64,000 bases of DNA from Streptomyces sp. TLI_053. GTDB taxonomy: Bacteria; Actinomycetota; Actinomycetes; Streptomycetales; Streptomycetaceae. Location of the stretch: the NCBI RefSeq assembly GCF_900105395.1, contig NZ_LT629775.1, forward strand, positions 7,715,501-7,779,500. The letters are read 5' to 3'. The notes under the pieces are model-generated. The model did not search any database. It had not been told where the DNA came from and saw only the letters and a program-made list of their open reading frames with translations. Below, piece by piece: positions 46,995 to 56,644 of this stretch (position 1 is its first letter; each line of letters starts with the position of its first letter). The position numbers and the translations under genes were made by a program.

Positions 46995-47120
46995 GCGCAC
47001 TCCGGGGTCGGTGAAAATCCGAACCGGCGGTTACAGTCCGCGACCCGTCCGCAGCCAGCGGCCGGTTGACCAGGTGAAATTCCTGGACCGACGGTTAAAG
47101 TCCGGATGGGAGGCGTGCGC
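46995..47120 (+). ncRNA. FMN riboswitch (RFN element)
   Basis: The conserved RFN blocks are present in order: TCCGGGGTCGGTGAAAATCC, GAACCGGCGGT, a variable stem, then GGTTGACCAGGTGAAATTCC, ACCGACGGTTAAAGTCCGGA and TGGGAGG. P1 pairs GCGCAC (46995-47000) with GTGCGC (47115-47120). It binds FMN and, in streptomycetes, shuts down the riboflavin operon by terminator or ribosome-binding-site sequestration. About 220 nt separate it from ribE, enough for an expression platform with G/C-rich hairpins. Confidence 0.95.
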
Positions 47121-47341
47121 GGCGGACGAGTGAGCAGGGCCCGTGGTCCCCCGGTGGACCTCGGGAGGCGGTGTGCGGCGACGAACGGGGATCTCCTCGT
47201 TCCGGCGCCCGGTTCGGCGGCAGCCCGGCAACGGGTCCCGTTGTCGTCCGGCGGCCCGCGTACCCCCGTGCCCACACGTGTCCGTGTCCCTCTCCCGTGC
47301 CACACCCCGGAGTCCGCGCCCCAAGCGCGAGGAGAACCCGG

Positions 47342-48100
47342 GTGTTCACCGGCATCATCGAAGAGCTCGGCGAGGTCGTGTCGATCGAGGAGATCGGCGA
47401 ATCCTCGCGTATCCGTCTGCGCGGCCCGGTGGTCTGCGAGGGCGCGCGGCACGGCGACTCCATCGCGGTCAACGGCGTCTGCCTGACCGTCGTCGACACC
47501 CCCGAGGAACTCGCTCTCGGCACTGGTGAGTTCAGTGCCGATGTGATGGCCGAGACGCTCCACCGTTCCAGCCTGGGCGAGTTGAAGCCCGGCGGGCGGG
47601 TCAACCTGGAGCGCGCGATGGCGCTCGGAGCCCGACTCGGAGGGCATCTGGTGCAGGGTCATGTCGACGCCACCGGGCGGCTGTTGAGTCGCGAACCGGG
47701 GGAACGCGACGCGGCCGGCGAGCTCCGCTGGGAGGTGCTGCGGTTCTCGCTGCCCGACTCCGTCTCGCGCTACCTGGTGGAGAAGGGCTCGATCACCGTC
47801 GACGGCGTCAGCCTCACCGTGGTCGAGGCCGCCCGCGACAGCTTCACCGTCAGCCTCATCCCGGCCACCCTCGCGCTGACCACCCTCGGCACCAGGGCCG
47901 TCGGCGAGAGCGTCAACCTGGAGGTCGACGTCCTCGCCAAGTACGTCGAGCGGCTGCTGGAGGCCCGCACCCTCCCGCCCCTGCCCGGAGTCGACGCACC
48001 CCACGCGGCCAACGCCGTGGACGCGACGAATGGGACGAACGCGACGAACGCGACGAACTCGGCGGACCCGGCCGACGACACCCCGGGGGAGCAGCGGTGA
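47342..48100 (+). CDS. ribE: riboflavin synthase alpha chain
   Basis: A 252-residue enzyme dismutating two 6,7-dimethyl-8-ribityllumazines to riboflavin. It has the tandem lumazine-binding barrels: MFTGIIEELGEV with SIAVNGVCLTVV and GGHLVQGHVDATG (N), then ITVDGVSLTVVE and VNLEVDVLAKYVERLL (C). The GTG at 47342 is set by AGGAG 8 nt upstream. The C-terminal tail after ERLLEA (about 40 residues) is low-complexity with NAT repeats, reflecting a 9-bp DNA repeat (48021-48058), and is absent in typical members. First gene of the riboflavin operon; its stop overlaps ribM. Confidence 0.96.
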   Translation: MFTGIIEELGEVVSIEEIGESSRIRLRGPVVCEGARHGDSIAVNGVCLTVVDTPEELALGTGEFSADVMAETLHRSSLGELKPGGRVNLERAMALGARLGGHLVQGHVDATGRLLSREPGERDAAGELRWEVLRFSLPDSVSRYLVEKGSITVDGVSLTVVEAARDSFTVSLIPATLALTTLGTRAVGESVNLEVDVLAKYVERLLEARTLPPLPGVDAPHAANAVDATNGTNATNATNSADPADDTPGEQR

Positions 48101-48749
48101 ACTGGCTCAACGGCACCGTTCACCTGCTCGGCCAGGACGTCTACCGCTCCGACATCATCGGCAACCTGCTCGGCCTCGCCGCCCTGGCCCTCGGCTGGCA
48201 GCGCTCCCGGCTGACCTGGCCGGTCCAACTGCTCTCCGGCCTGGTCCTGGTCGGCGCCTACTGGAGCGCCCATCTCAGCGGAGGCGTCGGCAAGCAGATA
48301 GTCGTGATCACGGCCGCCGTGTGGGGCTGGACCCGATGGCAGCGCGCCGCGCGGGGCGACGGTGGCGGCAACGGCGACATCGCCGTCCGCTTCGCCACCG
48401 GCCGCGAGCGCGCCGTACTGATCGGCGGCACCGCGCTCGGCACCCTGGCGGTCGGCACGCTCTTCACCGCCGTCCCGCAACTGTCCTGGGACGCCTGGCC
48501 GGACGCCTACATCTTCGTCGGCACCCTGGCCGCGATGGTCGCCCAGGCCCGCGGCTGGGTCGAGTTCTGGTTCGCCTGGATCGCCGTCGACCTGGTCGGC
48601 GTGCCGCTCGCCTTCAACAACGGCCTGGTCTTCTCCGGCTTCACCTACTCCGTGTACTTCGTCCTGGTCCTGCTCGGCCTGCGCGCCTGGTGGCTCCGCG
48701 GCCGCACCGCACACTCCGTGACCGACCCCGTCCTCCAGGGAGCCTCCGC

Positions 48750-48753
<4 letters not shown>
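48097..48753 (+). CDS. ribM: PnuX/RibM-type riboflavin transporter
   Basis: A 218-residue PnuC-fold membrane protein with about seven helices (IIGNLLGLAALALGW, VQLLSGLVLVGAYWS, RAVLIGGTALGTLAVGTLF, AYIFVGTLAAMVAQARGWVEFWFAWIAVDLVGVPLAF, SVYFVLVLLGLRAWW). WFAWIAVD and the C-terminal helix are PnuC-like, yet the gene is embedded in the FMN-riboswitch operon, and actinobacterial members in this position are riboflavin transporters (RibM/PnuX). GTG start overlaps the ribE stop. Confidence 0.9.
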
Positions 48754-50063
<1,310 letters not shown>

Positions 50064-50186
50064 CCCGCACCCGGGCCTCGCACACCCGGACCTCGCACAC
50101 CGCGCACCCCGTACACCCCGACACACCGCGCACCCCGAACCCTGCACCCCGAACCCCGAACCCCGAACCACCGAAAGGCACCGCAC
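50064..50186. repeat. low-complexity direct repeats between ribBA and ribH
   Basis: Short C-rich tandem repeats such as CACCCCGAACC and CGCACACC fill this 123-bp gap. No promoter or terminator is evident; ribH probably stays in the operon. Confidence 0.6.
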
Positions 50187-50657
50187 ATGAGCGGCCACGG
50201 AGCCCCCGAGCTGACCATCGACAACGCCGCCGACCTCAAGGTCGCCGTGATCGCCGCCCAGTGGCACGATCAGGTGATGAACGGCCTGCTCGACGGCGCC
50301 CACCGCGCCCTCAAGGAGCTGGGCGTCGCCGAGCCGACCGTCCTGCGCGTCCCCGGCACCTTCGAGCTGCCGGTGGCCGCCAAGCGCCTCGCCGACCGCG
50401 GCTACGACGCAGTGATCGCCCTCGGCGTGGTCATCCGGGGCGGCACCCCGCACTTCGACTACGTCTGCCAGGCCGCCACCGCGGGCCTCACCCAGGTTTC
50501 CGTCGACACCGGCGTGCCGGTCGGTTTCGGTGTGCTGACCTGCGACAACGAGCAGCAGGCCGTGGACCGCGCGGGCCTGCCCGGCTCCAGCGAGGACAAG
50601 GGCCACGAGGCGGTCACCGCGGCCGTCGCCACGGCCGTCGCGCTGCGCTCGCTCTGA
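50187..50657 (+). CDS. ribH: 6,7-dimethyl-8-ribityllumazine synthase
   Basis: A 156-residue lumazine synthase condensing DHBP with the ribitylaminouracil from the RibA branch. Signatures are VAVIAAQWHDQVMNGLLDGA, RVPGTFELPVAAKRLA, IALGVVIRGGTPHFDYVCQAA, VPVGFGVLTCDNEQQAVDRAG and SSEDKGHEA. The catalytic His lies in GGTPHFDYV. Last gene of the riboflavin operon by spacing; a hairpin follows it. A GAAAGGC site precedes the ATG. Confidence 0.97.
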   Translation: MSGHGAPELTIDNAADLKVAVIAAQWHDQVMNGLLDGAHRALKELGVAEPTVLRVPGTFELPVAAKRLADRGYDAVIALGVVIRGGTPHFDYVCQAATAGLTQVSVDTGVPVGFGVLTCDNEQQAVDRAGLPGSSEDKGHEAVTAAVATAVALRSL

Positions 50658-50678
50658 CCCGACCGGCCGGAGCACACC

Positions 50679-50716
50679 CCGGACCGTGGACGTCCACCGG
50701 ACTGTCCACGGTCCGG
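50679..50716. terminator. hairpin after ribH
   Basis: CCGGACCGTGGAC (50679-50691) pairs perfectly with GTCCACGGTCCGG (50704-50716) around a 12-nt loop, 21 bp after the ribH stop. It is a likely end of the riboflavin operon, before hisE. Confidence 0.75.
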
Positions 50717-50763
50717 AACCGTTTACCGCCCGTCAGCCCGCACGCCGTATGGTGAGTCCCATC

Positions 50764-51036
50764 ATGGCTTCGAAGACATTCGAGGAGCTCTTCACCGAGC
50801 TCCAGCAGAAGGCCGCCACCGGCGACCCCTCGTCCTCCCGTACCGCGCAGCTCGTCCAGCAGGGCGTCCATGCGATCGGCAAGAAGGTCGTCGAGGAGGC
50901 CGCCGAGGTCTGGATGGCCGCCGAGTTCCAGTCCGACGAGCAGACCGCCGAGGAGATCTCGCAGCTCCTCTACCACCTTCAGGTGATGATGGTCGCCCGC
51001 GGGCTGACGCTCGACGACGTCTACAAGTACCTCTAG
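50764..51036 (+). CDS. hisE: phosphoribosyl-ATP diphosphatase
   Basis: A 90-residue MazG-like enzyme hydrolysing phosphoribosyl-ATP to phosphoribosyl-AMP in histidine synthesis. TFEELFTELQQKA, the metal-binding KKVVEEAAEVWMAA, and SDEQTAEEISQLLYHLQVMMVARGL are the conserved helices. It is a stand-alone HisE, the usual form in actinobacteria. It is followed by hisG with a 124-bp repeat-bearing gap. Confidence 0.96.
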   Translation: MASKTFEELFTELQQKAATGDPSSSRTAQLVQQGVHAIGKKVVEEAAEVWMAAEFQSDEQTAEEISQLLYHLQVMMVARGLTLDDVYKYL

Positions 51037-51037
51037 A

Positions 51038-51110
51038 CCGACGGACCTCCGGACCGACGACCTCCCAGGCGACGGATCTCCGGACCGACGGACCTCCGAT
51101 CCCGGACCGT
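51038..51110. repeat. imperfect direct repeats between hisE and hisG
   Basis: Segments built on CCGACGGACCTCCGGACCGACG recur about 36 bp apart (51038-51070 and 51073-51105). They do not form a clear terminator. Role unknown. Confidence 0.6.
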
Positions 51111-51160
51111 CCCGGCCCCGGAAACCCCACCCACACCGAACGAGTAAGGAACTGACCTCC

Positions 51161-52009
51161 ATGCTGCGCATCGCCGTGCCCAACAAGGGTTCGCTCTCGG
51201 GTCCCGCGGCGGAGATGCTCCATGAGGCCGGCTACCGGCAGCGCAAGGACTCCAAGGAACTGGTGCTGGTCGACCCGGGCAACCAGGTCGAGTTCTTCTT
51301 CCTGCGCCCGCGCGACATCGCCGTCTACGTCGGCTCCGGCCGCCTGGACGTCGGCATCACCGGCCGCGACCTGCTGCTGGACTCGCACTCCAACGCCGAG
51401 GAGGTGCTCGCGCTCGGCTTCGCCGGCTCGACCTTCCGCTTCGCCCGCCCGGTCGGCGCGGCCGTCGAGGACGTCTCGGACCTGGAGGGTCTGCGGATCG
51501 CCACCTCCTACACCGGCCTGGTGGAGCAGCACCTGGCCGACCGGGGTGTGAAGGCGACCGTCACCAAGCTGGACGGCGCGGTGGAGACCGCGGTGCAGCT
51601 GGGCGTCGCCGATGTGATCGCGGACGTGGTGGAGACCGGCACCAGCCTGCGCAACGCGGGCCTGGAGGTGTTCGGCGAGCCGATCCTGATCTCCGACTCC
51701 GTGGTGATCCGCCCCAAGGGCGCCGGCGAGGACCCGCGCGTCGACCAGTTCCTGCGCCGGCTGCAGGGCGTGCTGGTGGCCCGCCGCTACGTGCTGATGG
51801 ACTACGACATCCGCGCCGAGCAGGTCGGCGCCGCCGTCGCCCTGACCCCGGGCCTGGAGTCGCCGACCGTCTCGCCGCTGCACACCGAGGGCTGGGTGGC
51901 CGTCCGCTCCATGGTGCTCCGCAAGGAGGCCCAGCAGATCATGGACGATCTGTGGGGCATCGGCGCCCGGGCGATCCTGGTCACCAACATCCACGCCTGC
52001 CGCCTCTGA
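51161..52009 (+). CDS. hisG: ATP phosphoribosyltransferase, long form
   Basis: A 282-residue first enzyme of histidine synthesis (ATP + PRPP). LRIAVPNKGSLSGPAAEML, FFFLRPRDIAVYVGSGRLDVGITGRDLL, and EGLRIATSYTGLVEQHLADRG are catalytic-domain blocks; PRPP binding is in DVIADVVETGTSLRNAGLEV. The C-terminal ACT-like domain (about 210-282: EQVGAAVALTPGLESPTVSPL, IHACRL) gives histidine feedback inhibition, so it is the HisG-L type that needs no HisZ. A hairpin follows the stop. Confidence 0.97.
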   Translation: MLRIAVPNKGSLSGPAAEMLHEAGYRQRKDSKELVLVDPGNQVEFFFLRPRDIAVYVGSGRLDVGITGRDLLLDSHSNAEEVLALGFAGSTFRFARPVGAAVEDVSDLEGLRIATSYTGLVEQHLADRGVKATVTKLDGAVETAVQLGVADVIADVVETGTSLRNAGLEVFGEPILISDSVVIRPKGAGEDPRVDQFLRRLQGVLVARRYVLMDYDIRAEQVGAAVALTPGLESPTVSPLHTEGWVAVRSMVLRKEAQQIMDDLWGIGARAILVTNIHACRL

Positions 52010-52037
52010 GCGGTGCCGGCATAAGCACCGGTTGAAT

Positions 52038-52067
52038 GGGGTGGGGCCGCCGTCGGCGCCCCACCCC
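52038..52067. terminator. hairpin terminator after hisG
   Basis: GGGGTGGGGC (52038-52047) pairs with GCCCCACCCC (52058-52067), loop 10 nt, followed by GTTTCC. This gives an intrinsic-terminator-like end 28 bp after the hisG stop. Confidence 0.75.
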
Positions 52068-52079
52068 GTTTCCGTTGGC

Positions 52080-52197
52080 CGACTCCCGTTCGCCGACCGC
52101 CCGACGGCTCGCCCGCTCGCCCGCCGGCCCGCCCGACCGCTCACTCGCCCGCCCGCCCGACCGACCGTCCGACCCTCGAACCACCCCGGAGCCCCTC
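52080..52197. repeat. low-complexity CCCGCCCGACCG-type repeats before the PH-domain gene
   Basis: Repeated CCCGCCCGCCCGACCG-like units fill most of this 118-bp stretch between the hisG terminator and the next start. No promoter was recognised. Confidence 0.55.
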
Positions 52198-52632
52198 GTG
52201 TCCACCCCCGCCGAGTTCCCCGTCACCTGGGCCCCGCGCCGCACCCGCGCCGTGCTGCTGCCGGTCTGCGTCGTGCTGGTCGTGCTGTTCGCCGTGATCG
52301 CGGTCGCTCTTCCGGCCAACTGGCAGCTCAACGACCGGATCATGATGATGGTCAGCGGTGTGCTGTTCGCCTCCGTCGGCCTGATGCTGGCGCGGCCGCG
52401 GGTCAGCGCCGACGCCGAGGGCGTGACCGTGGTCAACTTCGTCCGCCGCCGCCGACTGGCCTGGGCGGAGATCGTCGGAGTGAACTTCCGCCAGGGCGAC
52501 CCGTGGGCCACCCTCGACCTCGCCGACGGCACCTCGCTGGCCGCCGTCGGCATCCAGCCCGGTGTGGGCCGGAACCAGGCGATCGCCGACGCCCGCGCCC
52601 TGCGCGACCTGGTCGCGCGCCACGGCGGCTGA
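52198..52632 (+). CDS. small membrane protein with bacterial PH-like domain
   Basis: A 144-residue protein: two hydrophobic helices (AVLLPVCVVLVVLFAVIAVAL and MMMVSGVLFASVGLMLA) are followed by a PH-like beta domain (VSADAEGVTVVNFVRRRRLAWAEIVGVNFRQGDPWATLDLADG, then a C-terminal helix). This layout is common next to hisG in streptomycetes. The function is unknown. The GTG at 52198 opens MSTPAEFPVTWAPRRTRA. Confidence 0.82.
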   Translation: MSTPAEFPVTWAPRRTRAVLLPVCVVLVVLFAVIAVALPANWQLNDRIMMMVSGVLFASVGLMLARPRVSADAEGVTVVNFVRRRRLAWAEIVGVNFRQGDPWATLDLADGTSLAAVGIQPGVGRNQAIADARALRDLVARHGG

Positions 52633-52965
52633 CGCCCGCCCAACCCCCCGGACCGAACGGCCTCGACCGAACGGCCCGACCGACGACACCCACCGGCACG
52701 CCCACCGGCACACCCGCCCGGCGCCGCCATCCCGCACCCGCTACCGGGCGCCCGCTACCCGGCGCCCGGTGACCGGAATCCGACGCCCGGCCGCGCCCGA
52801 ACGTGAATCCTACGGTCGCACGGGTATGGTCTACGCTGGCAAAGCGGGGCAAAGGCATTGCCCTGCCCGAAATCGACCTGAGGAGTGACACTCCCCGTCC
52901 ATGGACGATCCGTCCGGTAGTACCTGCGCCGCCCACCATCCGACCGACGGACGGCAGGCGGCACT
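52633..52965. other. leader region upstream of the CNNM operon
   Basis: These 333 bp contain C/G-rich repeats (CCGGGCGCCC-type, 52735-52765) and, near the operon, a small hairpin GGGCAA/TTGCCC (52847-52863). A candidate promoter lies near GGTATGGT (52824-52831). A short open frame from ATG 52826 is not supported. The long leader could be regulatory but matches no riboswitch I recognise. Confidence 0.4.
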
Positions 52966-54318
52966 GTGATCACGGCCTGGCTGCTGCTTCTCGCGGCCCT
53001 CCTGCTCATCCTCGCCAACGGCCTCTTCGTGGCCGCCGAGTTCGCCTTCGTGACCGTGGAGCGCGGCGCCGTCGAGCGCGCCGCCGGAACCGGGGACGCC
53101 AAGGCCGGCCGGGTCTCCCGCGCCCTGCGCCACCTCTCCTTCGAACTCTCCGGCGCCCAGCTCGGCATCACCGTCACCTCGCTGGTCGTCGGCATGCTCG
53201 CCGAGCCCGCCCTGTCGACCCTGCTGAAGCCCCTGTTCGGTGCCGTCGGCCTCCCCGACGGTGCCTCCCGCGGCGCCTCCGTGGTCATCGGCATGCTGCT
53301 CGCCACCGTCGTCCAGATGGTGATCGGCGAACTGGTCCCGAAGAACTGGGCGATCTCCCGCCCGCTCCAGGTGGCCCGCGCGGTCGCCGCCCCGCACATG
53401 GCGTTCTCCCGGGCCTGCCGCCCGCTGATCCGGGTCCTGAACGGCTCGGCCGACCGCACCGTGCGGGCCTTCGGCATCGAGCCGCAGGAGGAGCTGGACC
53501 ACGCCCGCACCCCGGCCGAACTGGTCTCGCTCGCCCGGCACTCCGCCCGGGCCGGCGCCATAGACGAGGAGTCGGCCACCCTGTTCGTGCGGACCCTCGG
53601 ACTCGGCGACCTCACCGCCGAGTCCGTGATGACCCCCCGCGTGGACGTCTCCGCGCTCCAGCGGGACGCCAGCGCCGCCGACGTCCTCAACCTCACCCGG
53701 GCCACCGGGCTGTCCCGCTTCCCGGTGTACACCGACACCCTGGACGAGGTCACCGGCACCGTCACCCTCAAGGACGCGCTGGCCGTCCCCGCCGCCCGGC
53801 GCGGCACCGTCCGGGTCGGCGACCTCGCCGTCCCGCCGCTGCTGGTGCCCGAGAGCCTCCCCGCCGAGCGGCTGCTCGACCAGCTGCGCCGCCTCCAGCC
53901 GATGGCCATCGTAGTCGACGAGTACGGCGGCACCGCCGGCGTGGTCACCGTCGAGGACATCGTCGAGGAGATCGTCGGCGAGGTGCAGGACGAGCACGAC
54001 CCGGCCGACGGCCCCGAACTGCTGCCGTTGCCGCCGGTCGACGGACAGCCCGTCTGGGCGGCCGACGGCCGGGCCCGGCTCGACCAGCTGGAGGCCATCG
54101 GCCTGCACGCCCCGGAGGGCCCCTACGAGACGCTGGCCGGACTGGTCACCGACCTGCTCGGCCGGCTGCCCGCTCCCGGCGACCGGGCCGAACTGCCCGG
54201 CTGGCGGTTCACCGTCGAGGCCGTGGACCGGCACCGGACCAGCAGGGTCCGGGTGGAACGCACCTCCGGGCACGACCACCCGTACGACGGCACCGAGGAC
54301 GAGGACCGGACCCGATGA
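52966..54318 (+). CDS. CNNM/CBS/CorC-HlyC domain membrane protein, full-length
   Basis: A 450-residue protein: an N-terminal DUF21 (CNNM) membrane domain (residues 1-190, LLLILANGLFVAAEFAFVTVERGAVE, GAQLGITVTSLVVGMLAEP, VIGELVPKNWAISRP), a CBS pair (about 215-335; TAESVMTPRVDVSAL, MAIVVDEYGGTAGVVTVEDIVEEIVGEVQDEHD), and a CorC/HlyC domain at the end. Such proteins are linked to magnesium or cobalt homeostasis. GTG start. The stop overlaps the ATG of the second, shorter paralogue, so the pair is co-translated. Confidence 0.93.
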   Translation: MITAWLLLLAALLLILANGLFVAAEFAFVTVERGAVERAAGTGDAKAGRVSRALRHLSFELSGAQLGITVTSLVVGMLAEPALSTLLKPLFGAVGLPDGASRGASVVIGMLLATVVQMVIGELVPKNWAISRPLQVARAVAAPHMAFSRACRPLIRVLNGSADRTVRAFGIEPQEELDHARTPAELVSLARHSARAGAIDEESATLFVRTLGLGDLTAESVMTPRVDVSALQRDASAADVLNLTRATGLSRFPVYTDTLDEVTGTVTLKDALAVPAARRGTVRVGDLAVPPLLVPESLPAERLLDQLRRLQPMAIVVDEYGGTAGVVTVEDIVEEIVGEVQDEHDPADGPELLPLPPVDGQPVWAADGRARLDQLEAIGLHAPEGPYETLAGLVTDLLGRLPAPGDRAELPGWRFTVEAVDRHRTSRVRVERTSGHDHPYDGTEDEDRTR

Positions 54319-55361
54319 CCGTGCTCCAACTCGCCGTCGCACTCCTGCTGCTGCTCGGCAACGCCTTCTTCGTCGGCGCCGAGTTCGCCGTGGTCTCGGT
54401 CCGGCGCAGCCAGATCGAACCGCTCGCCGAGGCCGGCAACAAGCGCGCCCGCACCGTGCTGCACGCGCTGTCCAACGTCTCCGCGATGCTCGCCGCCGCC
54501 CAACTCGGCATCACCGTCTGCTCGCTGGGCCTGGGCGCGCTCGCCGAGCCGACCATCGCCCACCTGCTGGAGGGGCCGTTCCACGCGCTCGGCGTCCCGA
54601 CCGGCCTGATGCACCCGCTCTCGTACGGGATCGCGCTGGCCGTCGTGGTCTACCTGCACATGGTCATGGGCGAGATGGTGCCCAAGAACATGGCGCTGGC
54701 GGGCCCGGAGAAGGCCGCGCTCTGGCTCGGCCCGCCGCTGGACCGGCTGGCCCGCTGGCTGGCCCCGGTGATCGCCTTCCTCAACGCCTTCGCCAACGGT
54801 GTGCTGCGGCTGTTCAAGGTCGAGGGCAAGGACGAGGTCGAGTCGGTCTTCACCACCGAGCAGCTGATCTACCTGCTCGCCGACTCCGGTGACGCCGGAC
54901 TGCTGGCGAAGGACCGACAGGAGCGGCTGGAGGACGCCCTCGAGCTGGGCCGCCGCCCGCTGACCGAGGTGCTGCTCACCCCCGAGCAGCTGGTCACCGT
55001 GGACACCAAGGTGACCGCCGCCCAGGTCGAGGAGCTGGCGCTGCGCACCGGCTTCTCGCGCTTCCCGGTCACCGACGGCGACCCGGCCGGCCACGGCTAC
55101 CTGGGGTACCTGCACCTCAAGGACATCCTGGAGGTCGACGACCCGTCGGTGCCCGTCCCGGCCCGGTTGTGGCGGCCGATCACCGTGCTCCGGGGCACCC
55201 TGCCGCTGGACGACGCGCTCGGAGCGATGCGCAGGGCCACCTGCCACCTCGCGGCCGTGCTCGACCAGGACGGGCGGACGCTCGGCGTGGTGATGCTGGA
55301 GGACGTGCTGGAGGAGCTGGTCGGCGAGGTGCACGACCCGGACCACCGCTCGGCCGCGTAA
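54315..55361 (+). CDS. CNNM/CBS membrane protein, short paralogue
   Basis: A 348-residue paralogue of the preceding protein: DUF21 domain (LLLLLGNAFFVGAEFAVVSVRRSQIE, AQLGITVCSLGLGALAEPTI, HMVMGEMVPKNMALAGPEKAAL) and one CBS pair (TEVLLTPEQLVTVD, LAAVLDQDGRTLGVVMLEDVLEELVGEVHDP). It stops straight after the CBS pair, so the CorC/HlyC domain present in its partner is missing. ATGA overlap with the upstream gene implies equal expression; the two may form a heteromer. Confidence 0.92.
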   Translation: MTVLQLAVALLLLLGNAFFVGAEFAVVSVRRSQIEPLAEAGNKRARTVLHALSNVSAMLAAAQLGITVCSLGLGALAEPTIAHLLEGPFHALGVPTGLMHPLSYGIALAVVVYLHMVMGEMVPKNMALAGPEKAALWLGPPLDRLARWLAPVIAFLNAFANGVLRLFKVEGKDEVESVFTTEQLIYLLADSGDAGLLAKDRQERLEDALELGRRPLTEVLLTPEQLVTVDTKVTAAQVEELALRTGFSRFPVTDGDPAGHGYLGYLHLKDILEVDDPSVPVPARLWRPITVLRGTLPLDDALGAMRRATCHLAAVLDQDGRTLGVVMLEDVLEELVGEVHDPDHRSAA

Positions 55362-55462
55362 GCCGCGTAAGCCGCGTACGCCCCGTGAGCCGCGCCGACG
55401 TCGGCGGCGTAGGCGGCGTCGGCCGTGCGCGCGGCCCGCGCCACGGCAAGGACACCCCGGGA

Positions 55463-55502
55463 GGCCCCGGGAACCCCGGTTCCGCCCGGGGTTCCCGGGG
55501 CC
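55463..55502. terminator. strong hairpin terminator after the CNNM pair
   Basis: GGCCCCGGGAACCCCGG and its exact complement form a 17-bp stem with a 6-nt loop, followed by CCTTCG. Just before it, GCCGCGTAA-type 9-bp units are repeated (55359-55382). Confidence 0.8.
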
Positions 55503-55576
55503 CCTTCGCTCTCGGCGATTCCGCTCTGAGCGTGGGACGGTTCCCCTGCCGATCGTCGCCGGGCAGGGTGGTCGGC

Positions 55577-56560
55577 ATGAGACTTCTCCTGCTGGGTGGG
55601 ACGGAATTCGTGGGGCGGGCCGTCGCGGAGGCGGCACTGGAGCGGGGCTGGGAGGTGACGGTCTTCCACCGGGGTACGCACGCCGCGCCGGAGGGGGCCC
55701 GGGTGCTGCACGGGGACCGGACGGCCGAGGGCGGGCTCGCGGCCCTGGCCGCGGGGGAGTGGGACGCGGTGGTGGACACCTGGTCCGCCGCCCCGTCGGT
55801 GGTGCGCGACAGCGCCCGCCTGCTGGCCGGCCGGGTCGGCCGCTACGCGTACGTGTCCAGCCGGTCGGTGTACGCGTACCCGACGGCGGCCGGCGCGGAC
55901 GAGAGCGCTCCGCTGGTCGAGGGCTCGCCGGACGACGGCGAGATGCCCTACGCCGAGTCCAAGCGCGGCGGCGAGCTGGCGGCGCTGGACGCCTTCGGCG
56001 ACCGGGCGCTGCTGATCCGGGCCGGGCTGATCGTCGGACCGTACGAGAACATCGGCCGCCTGCCCTGGTGGCTCGACCGGATCGCCCGCGGCGGCCCGGT
56101 GCTCGCCCCCGGTCCGCGCGACCTCGCGGTGCAGTTCATCGACGTCCGCGACCTCGCGGCATGGACCCTCGACGCGGTCGAGGCCGGCCTCGGCGGCCCC
56201 TTCGACCTGGTCGGCCCGCGCGGGCACACCACCATGGGCGAACTGCTGGAGGCCTGCGCGAAGGCCACCGGCGCCGAGCCCGAGCTGCGCTGGACGGAGC
56301 CCGGGGCGATCGCCCGGGCCGGCATCGCGCCGTGGGTCCAGCTGCCGTTCTGGGTCCCGCCGGGCGAGCTGTACGACACCGTGCACGGCGCGGACGTGAG
56401 CAAGGCGCTGGCCGCCGGGCTGCGCTGCCGGCCGGTGGCGGAGACGGTCGCCGACACCTGGGCGTGGCTGCAATCGATCGGCGGCGTGGCGCCGCAGCGC
56501 CCGGACCGGCCGACCCTCGGCCTGGACCCGGAGCTGGAGGCCGCGGCGCTGGCCGGCTGA
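55577..56560 (+). CDS. NAD-dependent epimerase/dehydratase-family reductase
   Basis: A 327-residue extended SDR. MRLLLLGGTEFVGRAVAEAAL is the nucleotide-binding GGTxFxG motif, RYAYVSSRSVYAYP the active-site Ser region, and EMPYAESKRGGELAA keeps YxxxK. LIVGPYENIGRLPWWLDRIARGG and VQFIDVRDLAAWTLDAVE are typical of reductases acting on nucleotide sugars or isoflavone-like substrates. The substrate is unknown. It stands alone between two terminator-like regions. Confidence 0.88.
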   Translation: MRLLLLGGTEFVGRAVAEAALERGWEVTVFHRGTHAAPEGARVLHGDRTAEGGLAALAAGEWDAVVDTWSAAPSVVRDSARLLAGRVGRYAYVSSRSVYAYPTAAGADESAPLVEGSPDDGEMPYAESKRGGELAALDAFGDRALLIRAGLIVGPYENIGRLPWWLDRIARGGPVLAPGPRDLAVQFIDVRDLAAWTLDAVEAGLGGPFDLVGPRGHTTMGELLEACAKATGAEPELRWTEPGAIARAGIAPWVQLPFWVPPGELYDTVHGADVSKALAAGLRCRPVAETVADTWAWLQSIGGVAPQRPDRPTLGLDPELEAAALAG

Positions 56561-56644
56561 CGCCCCGCGCCCGCGCCCGACGCGGGGGCAGGGCGGGGCC
56601 GGGCCGGGCGGGGCCGAGCGGGTCGGTCCGGCGCCGGCCCCGCC

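Noticed and set aside
46534..47133. Plus-strand frame ahead of and across the FMN riboswitch
   Set aside because: It is Pro/Arg-rich, reads through the conserved riboswitch RNA and has no ribosome-binding site.
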